Source of the DNA: Spirochaetaceae bacterium | GTDB lineage: Bacteria > Spirochaetota > Spirochaetia > Treponematales > Rectinemataceae | Direction of reading: 5' to 3' | Assembly (NCBI GenBank): GCA_025358255.1 | Contig: JANYKC010000086.1 | Span: forward strand, 88,698 to 133,157 | Length of the DNA: 44,460 nt | In this document: positions 1-8,120 of the stretch, piece after piece | Layout: every line of letters begins with the position of its first letter | How positions within the stretch are numbered: position 1 is the first letter of the stretch | Position numbers and translations under genes: made by a program | The notes under the pieces: generated by a model | What the model was told of the DNA's origin: nothing | The model's input: the letters and a program-made list of their open reading frames with translations, nothing else | The model's database searches: none

Positions 1-1202
1 GCCTGCTTCAAGGTGATGCGGCCGATGATGCGCTCGAAATGCTCGAAGGCAGCGCCTCCCCCCCGCCGCTTTCCGGGGAGGAAGGCCGCGTAGAGGAAAT
101 CCAGCTTGAGGTAGCGATAGCCCCAGACCTCGATGACGCGCTCGAAGGTCTCCACAAGGTATTCCTCGACGGCGGGCACGGAGAGGTCGAGGCACCAGAA
201 ATCGCCGTCCCAGTTGGGGTTCCAGCCTGCGAGGGTCCGCTTCCCGTCCCCGTCCTCGAGGATCCATTCGGGGTGGTCGCGGCATACCGAACATCTTTTC
301 GTGACAAGGAAAGGCGCGAGCCAAAGGCCGGGGACATGCCCTTCCTCCTCGATGCGTTCGCGCAGGACCCTGGCGCCGGCGGGGAATTTGTCCAGGTCGG
401 TGAACCACTCGCCCACGCGCAACTGCCATCCGTCGTCCACCTGGAAGACCGTGGGCTTGCCGCGCTTCAGGTAGTATTCGGAGATGAGGTTTCCGGGTTC
501 AGTGAGTCCGACCAGGTCGGCTTCGATGAGGGCTTCCGAAATGTCCGTGTAGTGGTTGTACCAGGACTCGTAGCCGCCGGGCACGAGGCGGCCGTCCTTG
601 CCGAGGAAGGCCAGTCGCTCGAAATGCCGCTCCGCCCTGAAGACATCGCGGAAGGCGTCCTTGGTGGGGAAAAGCCCCTCGCGCCAGAAGAGCCTGAGCT
701 CGGCGACCCCTTGCCCGGCCTTGAAGCGCGCACCCTCCGCCAGGGCCGCGACAGCCAAGGCATGTCCCTGCCGTTCGGCGCGGAACACAAGAGGTGCCCC
801 GCCCGAGTTTCGCGAGACCAGGAAAAGCCGCCCCTCGCCCGCGCGGATGCCGACATAAAAATAGGAGAGGAGTTCCCCCCGGCCGGCCTTCCTCGCCGGT
901 CCTTGGGAGAACATGCTGAAGCGCTTGATGTAGGAAGGCCGCACCACCTCATCGGCGTCGAGCTCACCGGCGAATGACCAGGACTGCCATCCGTTCACCA
1001 GGAAGCTCTTCCTCCCCGGGTCGCCGATCGTCGCGACCCATTCCGCCGGTGCGCCGGCCATCCCGGCCAGGACGCCAAAATCCGCGTTGAAAAGGACAGC
1101 CTCGCCCTCGGCGATCACGCAGTCGGAGGCGGCGCTCACCTTGATCCGGAGTTGGCCATCGAGCTCGTCGACATCGAGCTTGAAACGGGGATCGACTTTC
1201 AC
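1..1202 (-). CDS. Alpha-galactosidase, GH36 family (5' part; runs off window start)
   Basis: Retaining alpha-galactosidase that would release terminal alpha-linked galactose from oligosaccharides or galactomannan. The first 400 residues are visible. An NGWQSW motif near residue 75 and DDGWQ with D256-D257 line the GH36 active site. The strand motif YLKLDFLY carries the expected catalytic nucleophile at D368. A TLAGWNPNWDGDFWCLDLS stretch precedes it, as in family members. The GTG start at 1202 is preceded by a GGGAGG ribosome site, and no signal peptide is visible, so the enzyme is probably cytoplasmic. The acid/base aspartate and C-terminal beta domain lie outside the window. It is divergent to pth with only 92 bp between the starts. 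Family assignment is secure; substrate is inferred. Confidence 0.88.
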   Translation of the reverse strand, partial: MKVDPRFKLDVDELDGQLRIKVSAASDCVIAEGEAVLFNADFGVLAGMAGAPAEWVATIGDPGRKSFLVNGWQSWSFAGELDADEVVRPSYIKRFSMFSQGPARKAGRGELLSYFYVGIRAGEGRLFLVSRNSGGAPLVFRAERQGHALAVAALAEGARFKAGQGVAELRLFWREGLFPTKDAFRDVFRAERHFERLAFLGKDGRLVPGGYESWYNHYTDISEALIEADLVGLTEPGNLISEYYLKRGKPTVFQVDDGWQLRVGEWFTDLDKFPAGARVLRERIEEEGHVPGLWLAPFLVTKRCSVCRDHPEWILEDGDGKRTLAGWNPNWDGDFWCLDLSVPAVEEYLVETFERVIEVWGYRYLKLDFLYAAFLPGKRRGGGAAFEHFERIIGRITLKQ

Positions 1203-1294
1203 GGCGGAACCTCCCAGAAGATCGGTACACAAATCAGCGCCGGTAGTGTACTATCCGCGCGCGGGGCCGTCAAAGGCCTTCACCAAGGGGAAAC

Positions 1295-1870
1295 ATGGTC
1301 AAACTATACGCTTTCCTCGGAAACCATGGCCGCGAATACGCCAGGAACCGCCACAACGTGGCCTGGCAGTTCCTCGAAAGCCTTCCCCTCTTCGGCGAAC
1401 TCCGCTTCGAGCGCAAGTTCAAGGGACGCTTCGCCTCACGGGAAGGCAGCGAGGGCCGCCTCTGGTTCCTCGTGCCGGAGACCTTCATGAACCTCTCCGG
1501 CGACTCGGTGGCCGAACTCGCGCGCTTCCACCATATAGGCGTAGACGAGATCCTCGTCATCCATGACGAGTTGGAGATGGCCTTCGGCAGCTTCGGCTTC
1601 AAGCTCGGAGGGGGCCTCGGCGGCCACAACGGATTGCGCTCGATGGAAGCGCGCTTCGGCACCAGGGACTTCCGCCGTCTGCGATTCGGCATCGGCAGGC
1701 CCAGCCACGACGACGTGGCGGGCTATGTCCTCGAGGACTTCACGCGGGAGGAGCGCGAGGCGCTCGGGTGCTCCGTGTTTCCCAAGGCGGGCGCGGCGCT
1801 GGAGACCTGCATGAAGGACGGCTTCGAGGCGGCTTTCGCCAAGTACCAGAAATTCAAGGCGCTCGAATAA
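1295..1870 (+). CDS. pth: Peptidyl-tRNA hydrolase
   Basis: Cytosolic enzyme that recycles prematurely released peptidyl-tRNA by cleaving the ester bond between peptide and tRNA. The 191-residue length is normal. The family signature GNHGREYARNRHN places the catalytic histidine at H20, exactly as in E. coli. The PETFMNLSG motif (N66), HDELEMAFG (D91) and GGGLGGHNGLRS (N112) give the other known active-site residues. FRRLRFGIGRP is also conserved. The ATG is preceded by AAGGGG at good spacing. It is transcribed away from the GH36 gene and is followed by about 400 bp of hairpin-rich non-coding DNA. Nothing suggests loss of function. Confidence 0.97.
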   Translation: MVKLYAFLGNHGREYARNRHNVAWQFLESLPLFGELRFERKFKGRFASREGSEGRLWFLVPETFMNLSGDSVAELARFHHIGVDEILVIHDELEMAFGSFGFKLGGGLGGHNGLRSMEARFGTRDFRRLRFGIGRPSHDDVAGYVLEDFTREEREALGCSVFPKAGAALETCMKDGFEAAFAKYQKFKALE

Positions 1871-2267
1871 TCGATAAGAAGGGGGGGGCACGTCCAAAGG
1901 ACGGCACCCCCACGCCTTGGGCTTGCTCGAGCCTTTTGTGGACGGGAAGCAGCGGGTCCTGGTCGGGGGAAGGCGCAGGGCGAATCGCTTTGTTCGGCCC
2001 TGCGTCTTTCCCCGACCACCCGCGGCGCTACTGCTCATCTCAAAGACCCAGGCAATTCTCAACCAATGTTTGCCTGCCAGTGGGTGGTCGCGGCATTTGT
2101 CTATGTGGGGCGCGTGGGGCTCTTCTGGCATCTGGATCACGGAGAAGGGGCGGCCCCCCCTCGCTGCGGCGTCCTCGGCGCGCTTCAAAAGGAAGCGCGC
2201 CTCCGGTCGCCTGCGCTACCCCCTCTCGGGAGATGAGGCTACCGCATGGGCCGCGGAGGCGGGGGGG
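1871..2267. other. Hairpin-rich intergenic region between pth and era
   Basis: No convincing gene lies in these 397 bases between the convergent pth and era. At least three stem-loops can be read. The first is a short one at about 1883-1911 that includes a run of eight G. The second is a long one at 1952-2023 with arms of over 20 bp. The third is a perfect 10-bp stem at 2177-2201 (arms GGCGCGCTTC and GAAGCGCGCC, loop AAAAG). None is followed by a clean T-tract on either strand. The region could hold a bidirectional terminator, a repeat element or a structured RNA. Confidence 0.6.
1952..2023. repeat. Long imperfect inverted repeat (stem-loop)
   Basis: The left arm 1960-1984 (TGGTCGGGGGAAGGCGCAGG and on to GCGAA) pairs with the right arm 1993-2018. 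There are two differences that still allow G-U pairing and one bulge. The loop is eight bases (1985-1992). The stem can be extended outward by GCGGGT against ACCCGC after a small bulge. There is no T-tract, so a simple intrinsic terminator is not the best fit. The homologous element, if any, cannot be named from sequence alone. Confidence 0.7.
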
Positions 2268-3143
2268 CTAGAAAATCAGGTTGTGCAGGCGCTTTTCGTC
2301 GGTGCGCCAGTTGGGGTCGACACGGACGCTGAGGCGGAGATGGACGGCGTAATCGAAGATGCCGTTCAGGTCGGCCTCGGCTTCCTCGCGGATCATGCGG
2401 ATCATGGAGCCGGCCTTGCCGATGAGGATGCCTTTCTGGGAATCGCGCTCGGTGACCAGGTCGAAGCTCGCCTCGAGGCTGCCGTCCTCGAGCTTGCGCG
2501 AATCCTCGTAGGAGACATAGACGGCGTGGGGAAGCTCCTCGCGGGTATGGTTGATGACCTTCTCGCGGATGATCTCGGCCATCCGGAACACTGGCTCCTG
2601 GTCGGTGTAATACTCGGCCGGATACCAGGCATGGCCTTCCGGGGAACGGGAGAAGAGGGTGGCAAGCAGCTCGTCCAGGCCCTGTTTCGCGAGGGCTGAT
2701 ATCTCCAGGATGGGCGCCTCGGGGAAATGGCCCGCGAGGAAGGCGCGTGCGGCCTGTGCGTCCGAGTCGCGCGCGTCGATCTTGTTGATCACGGCGACGA
2801 GCTTCATCGAGATCGCCACGAGAGCCGAAGCCAGCGCGGCCTCCTCCGGGCCGGGCTTGCGCGTCGAGTCCAGGAGATAGATGACGACATCCGCATCGCG
2901 GAAGGCGTCTACGGCCACCGCGGTCAGGCGCTTGTTGAAGCGCTTTTCCGAGATGTGGAAGCCGGGGGTGTCCATGAGGACGAGCTGGCCCTCGCTCCGG
3001 TTCACGATACCCCGGACGGCGTTGCGCGTGGTCTGGGGGACTGGGGAGACGATGGAGACCTTCTCCCCGCAGAGGGCATTGACGAGGGTGGATTTTCCGG
3101 CCGAGGGACGGCCGGCGATCGCGACAAAGGCGGATTTGGGCAA
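2268..3143 (-). CDS. era: GTPase Era
   Basis: Essential GTPase that binds the 3' end of 16S rRNA during 30S subunit assembly. The TTG start at 3143 follows a TAAGGAG ribosome site and gives 291 residues, the usual Era length. The longer ATG reading from 3239 would run far into aroDE. The Walker A motif GRPSAGKS is at 11-18, the switch region has TTR at 38-40, DTPG is at 58-61, NKID at 120-123 and SAL at 149-151. The C-terminal KH domain has its GxxG loop as GKAG at 242-245. The start lies 10 bp after the aroDE stop, so the two are probably co-transcribed. Confidence 0.96.
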   Translation of the reverse strand: MPKSAFVAIAGRPSAGKSTLVNALCGEKVSIVSPVPQTTRNAVRGIVNRSEGQLVLMDTPGFHISEKRFNKRLTAVAVDAFRDADVVIYLLDSTRKPGPEEAALASALVAISMKLVAVINKIDARDSDAQAARAFLAGHFPEAPILEISALAKQGLDELLATLFSRSPEGHAWYPAEYYTDQEPVFRMAEIIREKVINHTREELPHAVYVSYEDSRKLEDGSLEASFDLVTERDSQKGILIGKAGSMIRMIREEAEADLNGIFDYAVHLRLSVRVDPNWRTDEKRLHNLIF

Positions 3144-3153
3144 ATGGTTCTCC

Positions 3154-4650
3154 TTAGCTGTAATAGACGGAGGAAGGCTCGAGGCCGGTCCAGACGCGGA
3201 ACTGCTCGGCGGCCTGGTAGTGAAGCATGGACCAGCCATTGGTCACGCGGGCGCCCGCGGCGCGGGCGCGCATGAGGAGGGGGGTCCGCTCGGGCCGGTA
3301 GATGAGGTCGAAAACCGCTTCGCGCCCGGTGAAATCGTACCAGTCGATGGGGTCGCCGGGATCCGCGCCTTCCATGCCTACGCTCGTCGCATTCACGATG
3401 AGGTCGGCATGATCTGCCACCTGCTCCATCGCGCGCTCGTCGGCCACTGCCCAGGCGAAGCCGTAATGCTTGGCCATGGCCCGGGCGGGGGAAGCCGAGC
3501 GGTTGACTATAAGGCAGGCGGCCCCAAGCTTGGACAGGACATAGGCCACCGCGCGCGCCCCGCCTCCGGCGCCGATGATGGTGGCGCGGAGCCCTGCAGG
3601 GTCGCGCCCCTCGAGGAATTCCAGGAGGGCTCGCCTGAACCCTGCGGCGTCGGTGTTGAGGCCTTTCCAGCCGGAGGGAGTGCGGACCAGGGTATTGCAG
3701 GCGCCGATATCCCGGGCCTCCGGTGAAAGCTCGGTGAGGAAGGGGAGGAGCGCCTCCTTGAGGGGTACGGTCACGGCCGCGCCGCGAAAGTCCAAGGCGT
3801 CCGCGGCAAGGAAGAATGCGCTCGCGTCCTCGGCGGCGATGGGGAGATAGACGGCATCGATGCCGGCGGCCATGAAGGCGGCGTTGTGGAGGGTCGGCGA
3901 TTTGGAGAGGATCACCGCAGGTCCGCCCCCAAGGCCATATACCTGCGTTTCCTTGCCGATCGAACGGAAACGATAAATTCCCTCCATCGCGTCGGGATCG
4001 AGCTGGCCCGGGGAGGCTCCGGGAAGTCCGGCGCCGATCGCGCTCGTGTAGGTCAGGAAGGAGCCGAAGCGCTCGGCCAGGACCCGCGTGGGGAATCCGG
4101 AGGCGCCCATGCCCGCGATGATGCGTTTCCGCTGCGGCAGCTCTTCTGCCCAGGCGACAAGGCGCGCCAGGTCCGCCGCCCCGTTGCACATGAAGGCAAG
4201 CTTGGGGATCTCGTCCAATGATGCGGCGGTGGCATCCCAGGCGGCATCAAGATCGGCGGGAAGCCCGTCCTTCATATGAATGGAGCGGATTATCCGGGTT
4301 CCAAAGGTCGTGCAGGCTTCCTCCACTGCGGGGACGTGGAAGTCGCTTTCAAGGTCGACATAGCTGAAATTCGCAAGTTTGTCCGCGCGCGCGTAGGCCA
4401 GGCCCTTGGCGATCATGACGAGTCGCACACCTTCTCCCTCCGCGAACTGTCCTCCTTCGCAACGTCGGCGGACGGTGAGGATGCAGGGAAGGCCGGCCCT
4501 CTCAGGAAAGCTGCGGATGAGGAATTTCTCGCTCGGGTCGAGGTAGTCGGCACGCAGTTCGACCATGTCGATCTGGCCACGGTAGAGATCCAGTACCGTG
4601 AGATCCTCGGCGATGGAGTGACCGGTCAGCGAAAGACAGACGAAGGCCAC
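3154..4650 (-). CDS. aroDE: Bifunctional type I 3-dehydroquinate dehydratase / shikimate dehydrogenase
   Basis: Fusion of two consecutive shikimate-pathway steps: 3-dehydroquinate to 3-dehydroshikimate, then NADPH-dependent reduction to shikimate. Residues 1-230 are a type I dehydroquinase. The expected catalytic histidine is H125 (SIHMKDG) and the Schiff-base lysine is K150 (IPKLAFM). Residues 235-498 are AroE, with the substrate motif SKSPTLHN at 249-256, catalytic K298 in TVPLKE, D334 in NTD and the nucleotide loop GAGGGAR at 360-366. The start has GGGGAGG upstream, and a good promoter precedes it. The fusion is known in plants and in some bacteria. Transcription continues into era. Confidence 0.94.
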   Translation of the reverse strand: MAFVCLSLTGHSIAEDLTVLDLYRGQIDMVELRADYLDPSEKFLIRSFPERAGLPCILTVRRRCEGGQFAEGEGVRLVMIAKGLAYARADKLANFSYVDLESDFHVPAVEEACTTFGTRIIRSIHMKDGLPADLDAAWDATAASLDEIPKLAFMCNGAADLARLVAWAEELPQRKRIIAGMGASGFPTRVLAERFGSFLTYTSAIGAGLPGASPGQLDPDAMEGIYRFRSIGKETQVYGLGGGPAVILSKSPTLHNAAFMAAGIDAVYLPIAAEDASAFFLAADALDFRGAAVTVPLKEALLPFLTELSPEARDIGACNTLVRTPSGWKGLNTDAAGFRRALLEFLEGRDPAGLRATIIGAGGGARAVAYVLSKLGAACLIVNRSASPARAMAKHYGFAWAVADERAMEQVADHADLIVNATSVGMEGADPGDPIDWYDFTGREAVFDLIYRPERTPLLMRARAAGARVTNGWSMLHYQAAEQFRVWTGLEPSSVYYS

Positions 4651-4685
4651 GAATCCTCCCCGGGGCGCGGACGGCGCCGTCTTCC

Positions 4686-4714
4686 AGCATACCCTATCCT
4701 GCCATGATCCGCAA
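4686..4714 (-). promoter_or_regulatory. Sigma70-type promoter of aroDE-era
   Basis: On the minus strand a -35 box TTGCGG (4714-4709) and a -10 box TATGCT (4691-4686) are separated by 17 bp. The predicted transcription start is near 4679. This gives a short leader that contains the GGGGAGG ribosome site of aroDE. Confidence 0.55.
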
Positions 4715-4752
4715 AGCGCCGGGATGCCCCGGCATCCTGAGGCAGGGGATCC

Positions 4753-5286
4753 TTAGAAGTCGGCCCGATAAAGGTAGATGTCCCGGGCCTTCCCCGCATC
4801 CAGCACGACGCGGAGGCGAAGGGGATAGCCCCGCCAGGCGAACCGGAACACCAGGATGCCGTCCAGCCGCGACCATGGAGTGCCCAAGGTGGATATTATC
4901 TTGTCTTCGCCGTCGCCGACAAAGACGCCATAGACGGAACCTTCGTAGCCCTCGCCGAAACGGATCTGCCAAAGATGGTCACCGATCGCGTACAGGCTCA
5001 GTCCCCGGAGAAAAACAGCGACGGTCCCGCCGCCGGCAAGGGCATCGCCGGGAAGGGCGCGCCTTTCAACGGGCGTCCCCAGCCGCGCTTCGGCTTCCGC
5101 GGGCGACAGGCCGATCCAAGGCGAGGGATCGTCGGGAAGGCAGGCGAGCGGCGCCTCCTGCGCGCCAGGAGGGAGGGAGCTGCCATCCGCCGGGGCTGTC
5201 GCGGGACCGCTTTCCGGCCAGAGTCCAGGCTGGGCGAGCACGAAAAAAAAGGCGAGAAAAAGGAGGGGACGACTCATAAGGCGCAT
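4753..5286 (-). CDS. Secreted protein of unknown function
   Basis: 177 residues starting with a Sec-type signal peptide (MSRPLLFLAFFFVLAQPG from the second ATG at residue 4). The rest is soluble. It contains two similar stretches, GLSPAEAEARLGTP near residue 58 and GDGEDKIISTLGTPW near residue 124. They resemble the SmpA/BamE-like pattern in which a helix ends in LGxPxx, so a small periplasmic fold with an internal repeat is possible. This is a weak hint and I do not assign a function. It lies upstream of aroDE on the same strand, but a separate promoter lies between them. No good ribosome site is seen at either ATG. Confidence 0.7.
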   Translation of the reverse strand: MRLMSRPLLFLAFFFVLAQPGLWPESGPATAPADGSSLPPGAQEAPLACLPDDPSPWIGLSPAEAEARLGTPVERRALPGDALAGGGTVAVFLRGLSLYAIGDHLWQIRFGEGYEGSVYGVFVGDGEDKIISTLGTPWSRLDGILVFRFAWRGYPLRLRVVLDAGKARDIYLYRADF

Positions 5287-5385
5287 CGGTCGCTACTTTA
5301 CCCGATGACTCTCGGGGCCAACAAGCGCTATTTTGCGGTATTGGCCGGCATCGCCTTGCGGTTCCCCTGTTTTTGATGGAAAATG

Positions 5386-5397
5386 GCACCATGGTGC
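5386..5397. repeat. Perfect 12-bp palindrome
   Basis: GCACCATGGTGC reads identically on both strands. It lies in the 201-bp gap between the divergent secreted-protein gene (start 5286) and the RNA-binding protein gene (start 5488). It could be a dimeric regulator operator, but no second copy was noticed in the window. Confidence 0.4.
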
Positions 5398-5487
5398 GCA
5401 AGCCTATCGCCGCGGTCGCGGCATGTCTTCCAAGCCCGAAACCCACCAGGCAAGACGGCGCACGAGTATAGCCACAAGGAGTCCGAA

Positions 5488-6351
5488 ATGCCCGAGCACC
5501 GCCCGGCGCCGGACGCGCCCAGCCGGGCCGTCGACGCCACCATCGAGAGAATCCGCGATGCCCTCCTTGGAGATTGCGATCCGGAGACCCTCAATGAGAT
5601 CCGCGCCGCCTTCCGCCGCAAGATTCCCCTCCGCCTGCGTTCCTACGCAGCTGCCCTCCTCATCCTGGAAGCCTCGGGCGGCGGCAAGAAAGCAAGCCGT
5701 GGTGATGGCCGCCAGCAGCAGAAAAAAGCAAGGCAAGAGCCCAAAGGCCGAAAGGAGGAGGAGCCGAAACAGAGGCCCCCGCGAGCCGACCAGAAAAAGG
5801 AAGGCCCTGCCTCCGACGCGCCGGCGGCGCTTTCCGAGGAGACGCGGCCTCGCTTCGAGGGAGAAGGCACGACCGTCTTTTTCGGGATGGGCAAAAGGCA
5901 ACGCCTCTATCCCCGGGTCCTTCTCCGCATCCTCATGGAAAACGGAGGCCTCGTGCCCGAGGCGATAGGGGATATCCGTTCCTTCGACAACTACTCCTTC
6001 GCGGACGTGGATCCCCTCAAGGCAGAGGAGCTTATCGTCGCCTTGGCGTCCTTTGCCTTCCGCGGCCGCGCTCTGCCCGTGAACAAGGCCAGAAAACGCG
6101 GCGAAGCCCGCCCCGAAGGCGAGGGAAGCCCCGAGTCAGCGCCCGCCCGTGAGTTCAGGCCCGAAAGTCCCTTCCATGGGAGCGACTTCGAGGAAGCCCC
6201 GGACGAAGACACCGGCAGCTATGATGACAACTACGACAATGGGGACGGACTTTCGGACGACTTCACCGACCGTGACGAAGGTCCTGCCGGGGATGAGTTG
6301 GATGAGGTCGCCGACGCCGAGGAACTGGACGACGACAGCCTTCCGAAATAG
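5488..6351 (+). CDS. Stand-alone DbpA/CsdA-type RNA-binding domain protein
   Basis: 287 residues. The ATG at 5488 follows AAGGAG; the longer ORF upstream is not needed. Residues 127-204 match the RRM-like RNA-binding domain found at the C-terminus of DEAD-box helicases DbpA and CsdA/DeaD, with the pattern FFGMGKRQRLYPRVLLRIL, IGDI, YSFADVD and FRGRALPVNKAR. No helicase domain is attached. The domain is preceded by a helical N-terminus (1-62) and a lysine/arginine/glutamine-rich linker (66-105), and followed by a strongly acidic tail (about 236-287). I infer an RNA-binding accessory protein, perhaps acting with ribosomes or a separate DEAD-box helicase. A terminator follows. Confidence 0.82.
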   Translation: MPEHRPAPDAPSRAVDATIERIRDALLGDCDPETLNEIRAAFRRKIPLRLRSYAAALLILEASGGGKKASRGDGRQQQKKARQEPKGRKEEEPKQRPPRADQKKEGPASDAPAALSEETRPRFEGEGTTVFFGMGKRQRLYPRVLLRILMENGGLVPEAIGDIRSFDNYSFADVDPLKAEELIVALASFAFRGRALPVNKARKRGEARPEGEGSPESAPAREFRPESPFHGSDFEEAPDEDTGSYDDNYDNGDGLSDDFTDRDEGPAGDELDEVADAEELDDDSLPK

Positions 6352-6376
6352 GAATCGCCTCCCGATCTTCCTAGAT

Positions 6377-6410
6377 CCGCGGACGCCATGGGGCATCCGC
6401 GGTTTCTTTT
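6377..6410 (+). terminator. Intrinsic terminator
   Basis: Arms CCGCGGACGCC and GGCATCCGCGG form a GC-rich stem with one mismatch, followed by TTTCTTTT. It ends transcription of the RNA-binding domain gene. Confidence 0.8.
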
Positions 6411-6429
6411 AGCGCCATTGGAAAGCCCG

Positions 6430-7413
6430 CTAACGGACCTGGAAGAAAGCGCGCCATACCACGAGGGCGAGCGCGAAATTGACCAGGTAAGCCAAGGCGG
6501 CGAAGGCGACCGTCTCGGCCGCGTGGTACATCGAGAGGCGCCAGAGCTTGCGGCGCTCCCCCGTCGAGGAGGGCTTGATGCCCGATGGTGGATGGGACAG
6601 GGAGGCAAGCTCACGTTCCATCCTGCGCTTCAGGCACCTGTGCCAGGCCCGGTTGGCAAGAAGGAAAAATAGGGCCCCCGGCGGAACGAAAGGCAGGAGG
6701 GGCGAAAGGGCCAGGAGGTAGGAGAGGTAGCGGATCGAACTCAAGGTGTCGACCTGCGAAAGATAGAGGTAGAGCACGCTTGACACCCCGAGTCCCAGGG
6801 CCCAAAACACGAAAGTGGAACGGCTCCAAAGCTCGTTCCGGCTCCGTCCCCCCGCGATGAGGCAGGCTTCGAGCCTGCTTTCCGCCTCGTCATGTGCCAC
6901 GACGACCAGGGGCTCTCCCACGGCCTCCCTGAAAAGCGGATGGCATCCCTCGTAGGACACCCTGCCCTCCACCAAGATCCTCGTGCCTTCCGAGAGGCTG
7001 CGCACTGTGCGCCAGTTCAGGCGCTCGATGGAGCCAGCCCGCTCGGTGGAATCAAAGGCTGTATCGGCACCCCGGGGACCAAGGACATACAAGGGAGAGC
7101 GAGAGAAATCCACCACGGCAGAGAGGCTCGGCGACCGCACCCAAAGACGGTCCTTCCCCTCCATAGCCTCGACAACGCCAAAGAGGCGGTAGCTCTGCCC
7201 TCCCCCGGTATCGGCGTCGGTGGAACCGCGCGCCGCCCACGCAAGTCGTGCGGCCGCAGCGGCTGCGTAGTCGAGGAGGGGGGCGCCCGAAAGGGAAGCG
7301 AGGCGGCGCCGGAACGCCCGCCACGAGGAGGCGTTGCGCAAGGCGGCCAGGCCGGGCAGGAGGAGGTAGAAGAAGAGGGCGACCAGGACGGTGGCGTAAA
7401 TGGGAATCAGCAC
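6430..7413 (-). CDS. Integral membrane protein with a soluble central domain, function unknown
   Basis: 327 residues. There is one membrane segment at the N-terminus (about 3-24). A soluble region of about 150 residues follows, containing a beta-rich stretch (YRLFGVVEAMEGKDRLWV, then TRILVEGRVSYEGCHPLF) that looks like an OB or similar small barrel. Two closely spaced membrane segments lie near 205-255 and a last one near 300-325. The order resembles GIDE/NfeD-like membrane proteins in outline, but no diagnostic motif is present. It is divergent to the hydrolase gene at 7455, with 41 bp between the starts. Function not assigned. Confidence 0.75.
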   Translation of the reverse strand: MLIPIYATVLVALFFYLLLPGLAALRNASSWRAFRRRLASLSGAPLLDYAAAAAARLAWAARGSTDADTGGGQSYRLFGVVEAMEGKDRLWVRSPSLSAVVDFSRSPLYVLGPRGADTAFDSTERAGSIERLNWRTVRSLSEGTRILVEGRVSYEGCHPLFREAVGEPLVVVAHDEAESRLEACLIAGGRSRNELWSRSTFVFWALGLGVSSVLYLYLSQVDTLSSIRYLSYLLALSPLLPFVPPGALFFLLANRAWHRCLKRRMERELASLSHPPSGIKPSSTGERRKLWRLSMYHAAETVAFAALAYLVNFALALVVWRAFFQVR

Positions 7414-7416
7414 TGC

Positions 7417-7443
7417 TTGCCCTTTCTCGATCGACTCTATACT
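7417..7443 (+). promoter_or_regulatory. Promoter placing the start codon almost at the transcript 5' end
   Basis: The -10 box TATACT at 7438-7443 is followed by only 11 bases before the ATG at 7455. TTGCCC at 7417-7422 can serve as a -35 box with a short 15-bp spacer. The predicted leader is about five bases, with no ribosome binding site. Confidence 0.45.
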
Positions 7444-7454
7444 GTCACTTTACC

Positions 7455-8120
7455 ATGGTCGAAAGCCTCTCGGTAGGTCCTCTCGGAGAACGCTGTTACA
7501 TCCTCCCCTACGGCAAGGCCAAGGCCTGCCTCCTCGTCGATCCCGGCGATGAGGCGAAGCGTATACTCGGATTCCTGGACAAGGCCGGACTGCTGCCATC
7601 CTGCGTCGTCGCCACCCATGGCCATCTCGACCATACCGCGGCCATTCCCGACATCCTTGCCGCCTTCTCCGCTCGCGGCATCGAATTGCCCATTGCCGTC
7701 CATGCCCAGGATGCCGCGTATTTCGGCCATCTCGGCGAGGCGACCAACCGGGCCACCTTCACCGGCATCCGGGCCCTCGGGTTTTTCCGCCACTACTGGC
7801 GCCCGCTACCGGAGGCGTCCATCATCCTTGACGACGGCGCGACGGTCGGTGGCGACGAATCCCCCTGGCGGGTCATCCACAGCCCGGGACATACGATGGG
7901 CTCGATCTGCCTCTATGACGGGTCCGAAGGGCTTCTCGTCTCGGGCGACACGCTTTTCCAGGACGGGGTGGGAAGGACCGACGGTCCAGATTCCGACGCG
8001 GAAGCCCTCATGCGCTCCCTTGCCCGCCTCTGCGCCCTGCCCGACGGGACCATCGTCTATCCGGGCCATGGCGAAGCCACGACGATCGGCTACGAAAAGG
8101 CGGGGCTCGGCCTTTGCTGA
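7455..8120 (+). CDS. Metallo-beta-lactamase-fold hydrolase, glyoxalase-II-like
   Basis: 221 residues, cytoplasmic. The binuclear metal site is complete: THGHLDH at 54-60 (H55, H57, D59, H60), H146 in HSPGHTMGS, D165 in SGDTLF and H205 in YPGHGEATTIG. The layout fits the YcbL/hydroxyacylglutathione hydrolase branch that cleaves thioesters such as S-lactoylglutathione or related thiol adducts. mgsA lies in the same window, so a role in methylglyoxal detoxification is possible but only inferred. The ATG at 7455 is chosen because homology begins there; longer readings upstream overlap the divergent gene. The stop codon lies inside the left arm of the inverted-repeat element at 8109-8223. Confidence 0.88.
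   Translation: MVESLSVGPLGERCYILPYGKAKACLLVDPGDEAKRILGFLDKAGLLPSCVVATHGHLDHTAAIPDILAAFSARGIELPIAVHAQDAAYFGHLGEATNRATFTGIRALGFFRHYWRPLPEASIILDDGATVGGDESPWRVIHSPGHTMGSICLYDGSEGLLVSGDTLFQDGVGRTDGPDSDAEALMRSLARLCALPDGTIVYPGHGEATTIGYEKAGLGLC

Noticed and set aside
39..977. A 312-residue plus-strand ORF opposite the GH36 gene.
   Set aside because: Its composition is a mirror of the alpha-galactosidase on the other strand, where NGWQSW, DDGWQ and the nucleophile motif are present.
1952..2023. Integron attC site suggested by the long hairpin.
   Set aside because: No GTTRRRY/RYYYAAC core sites at the ends and no cassette or integrase nearby.
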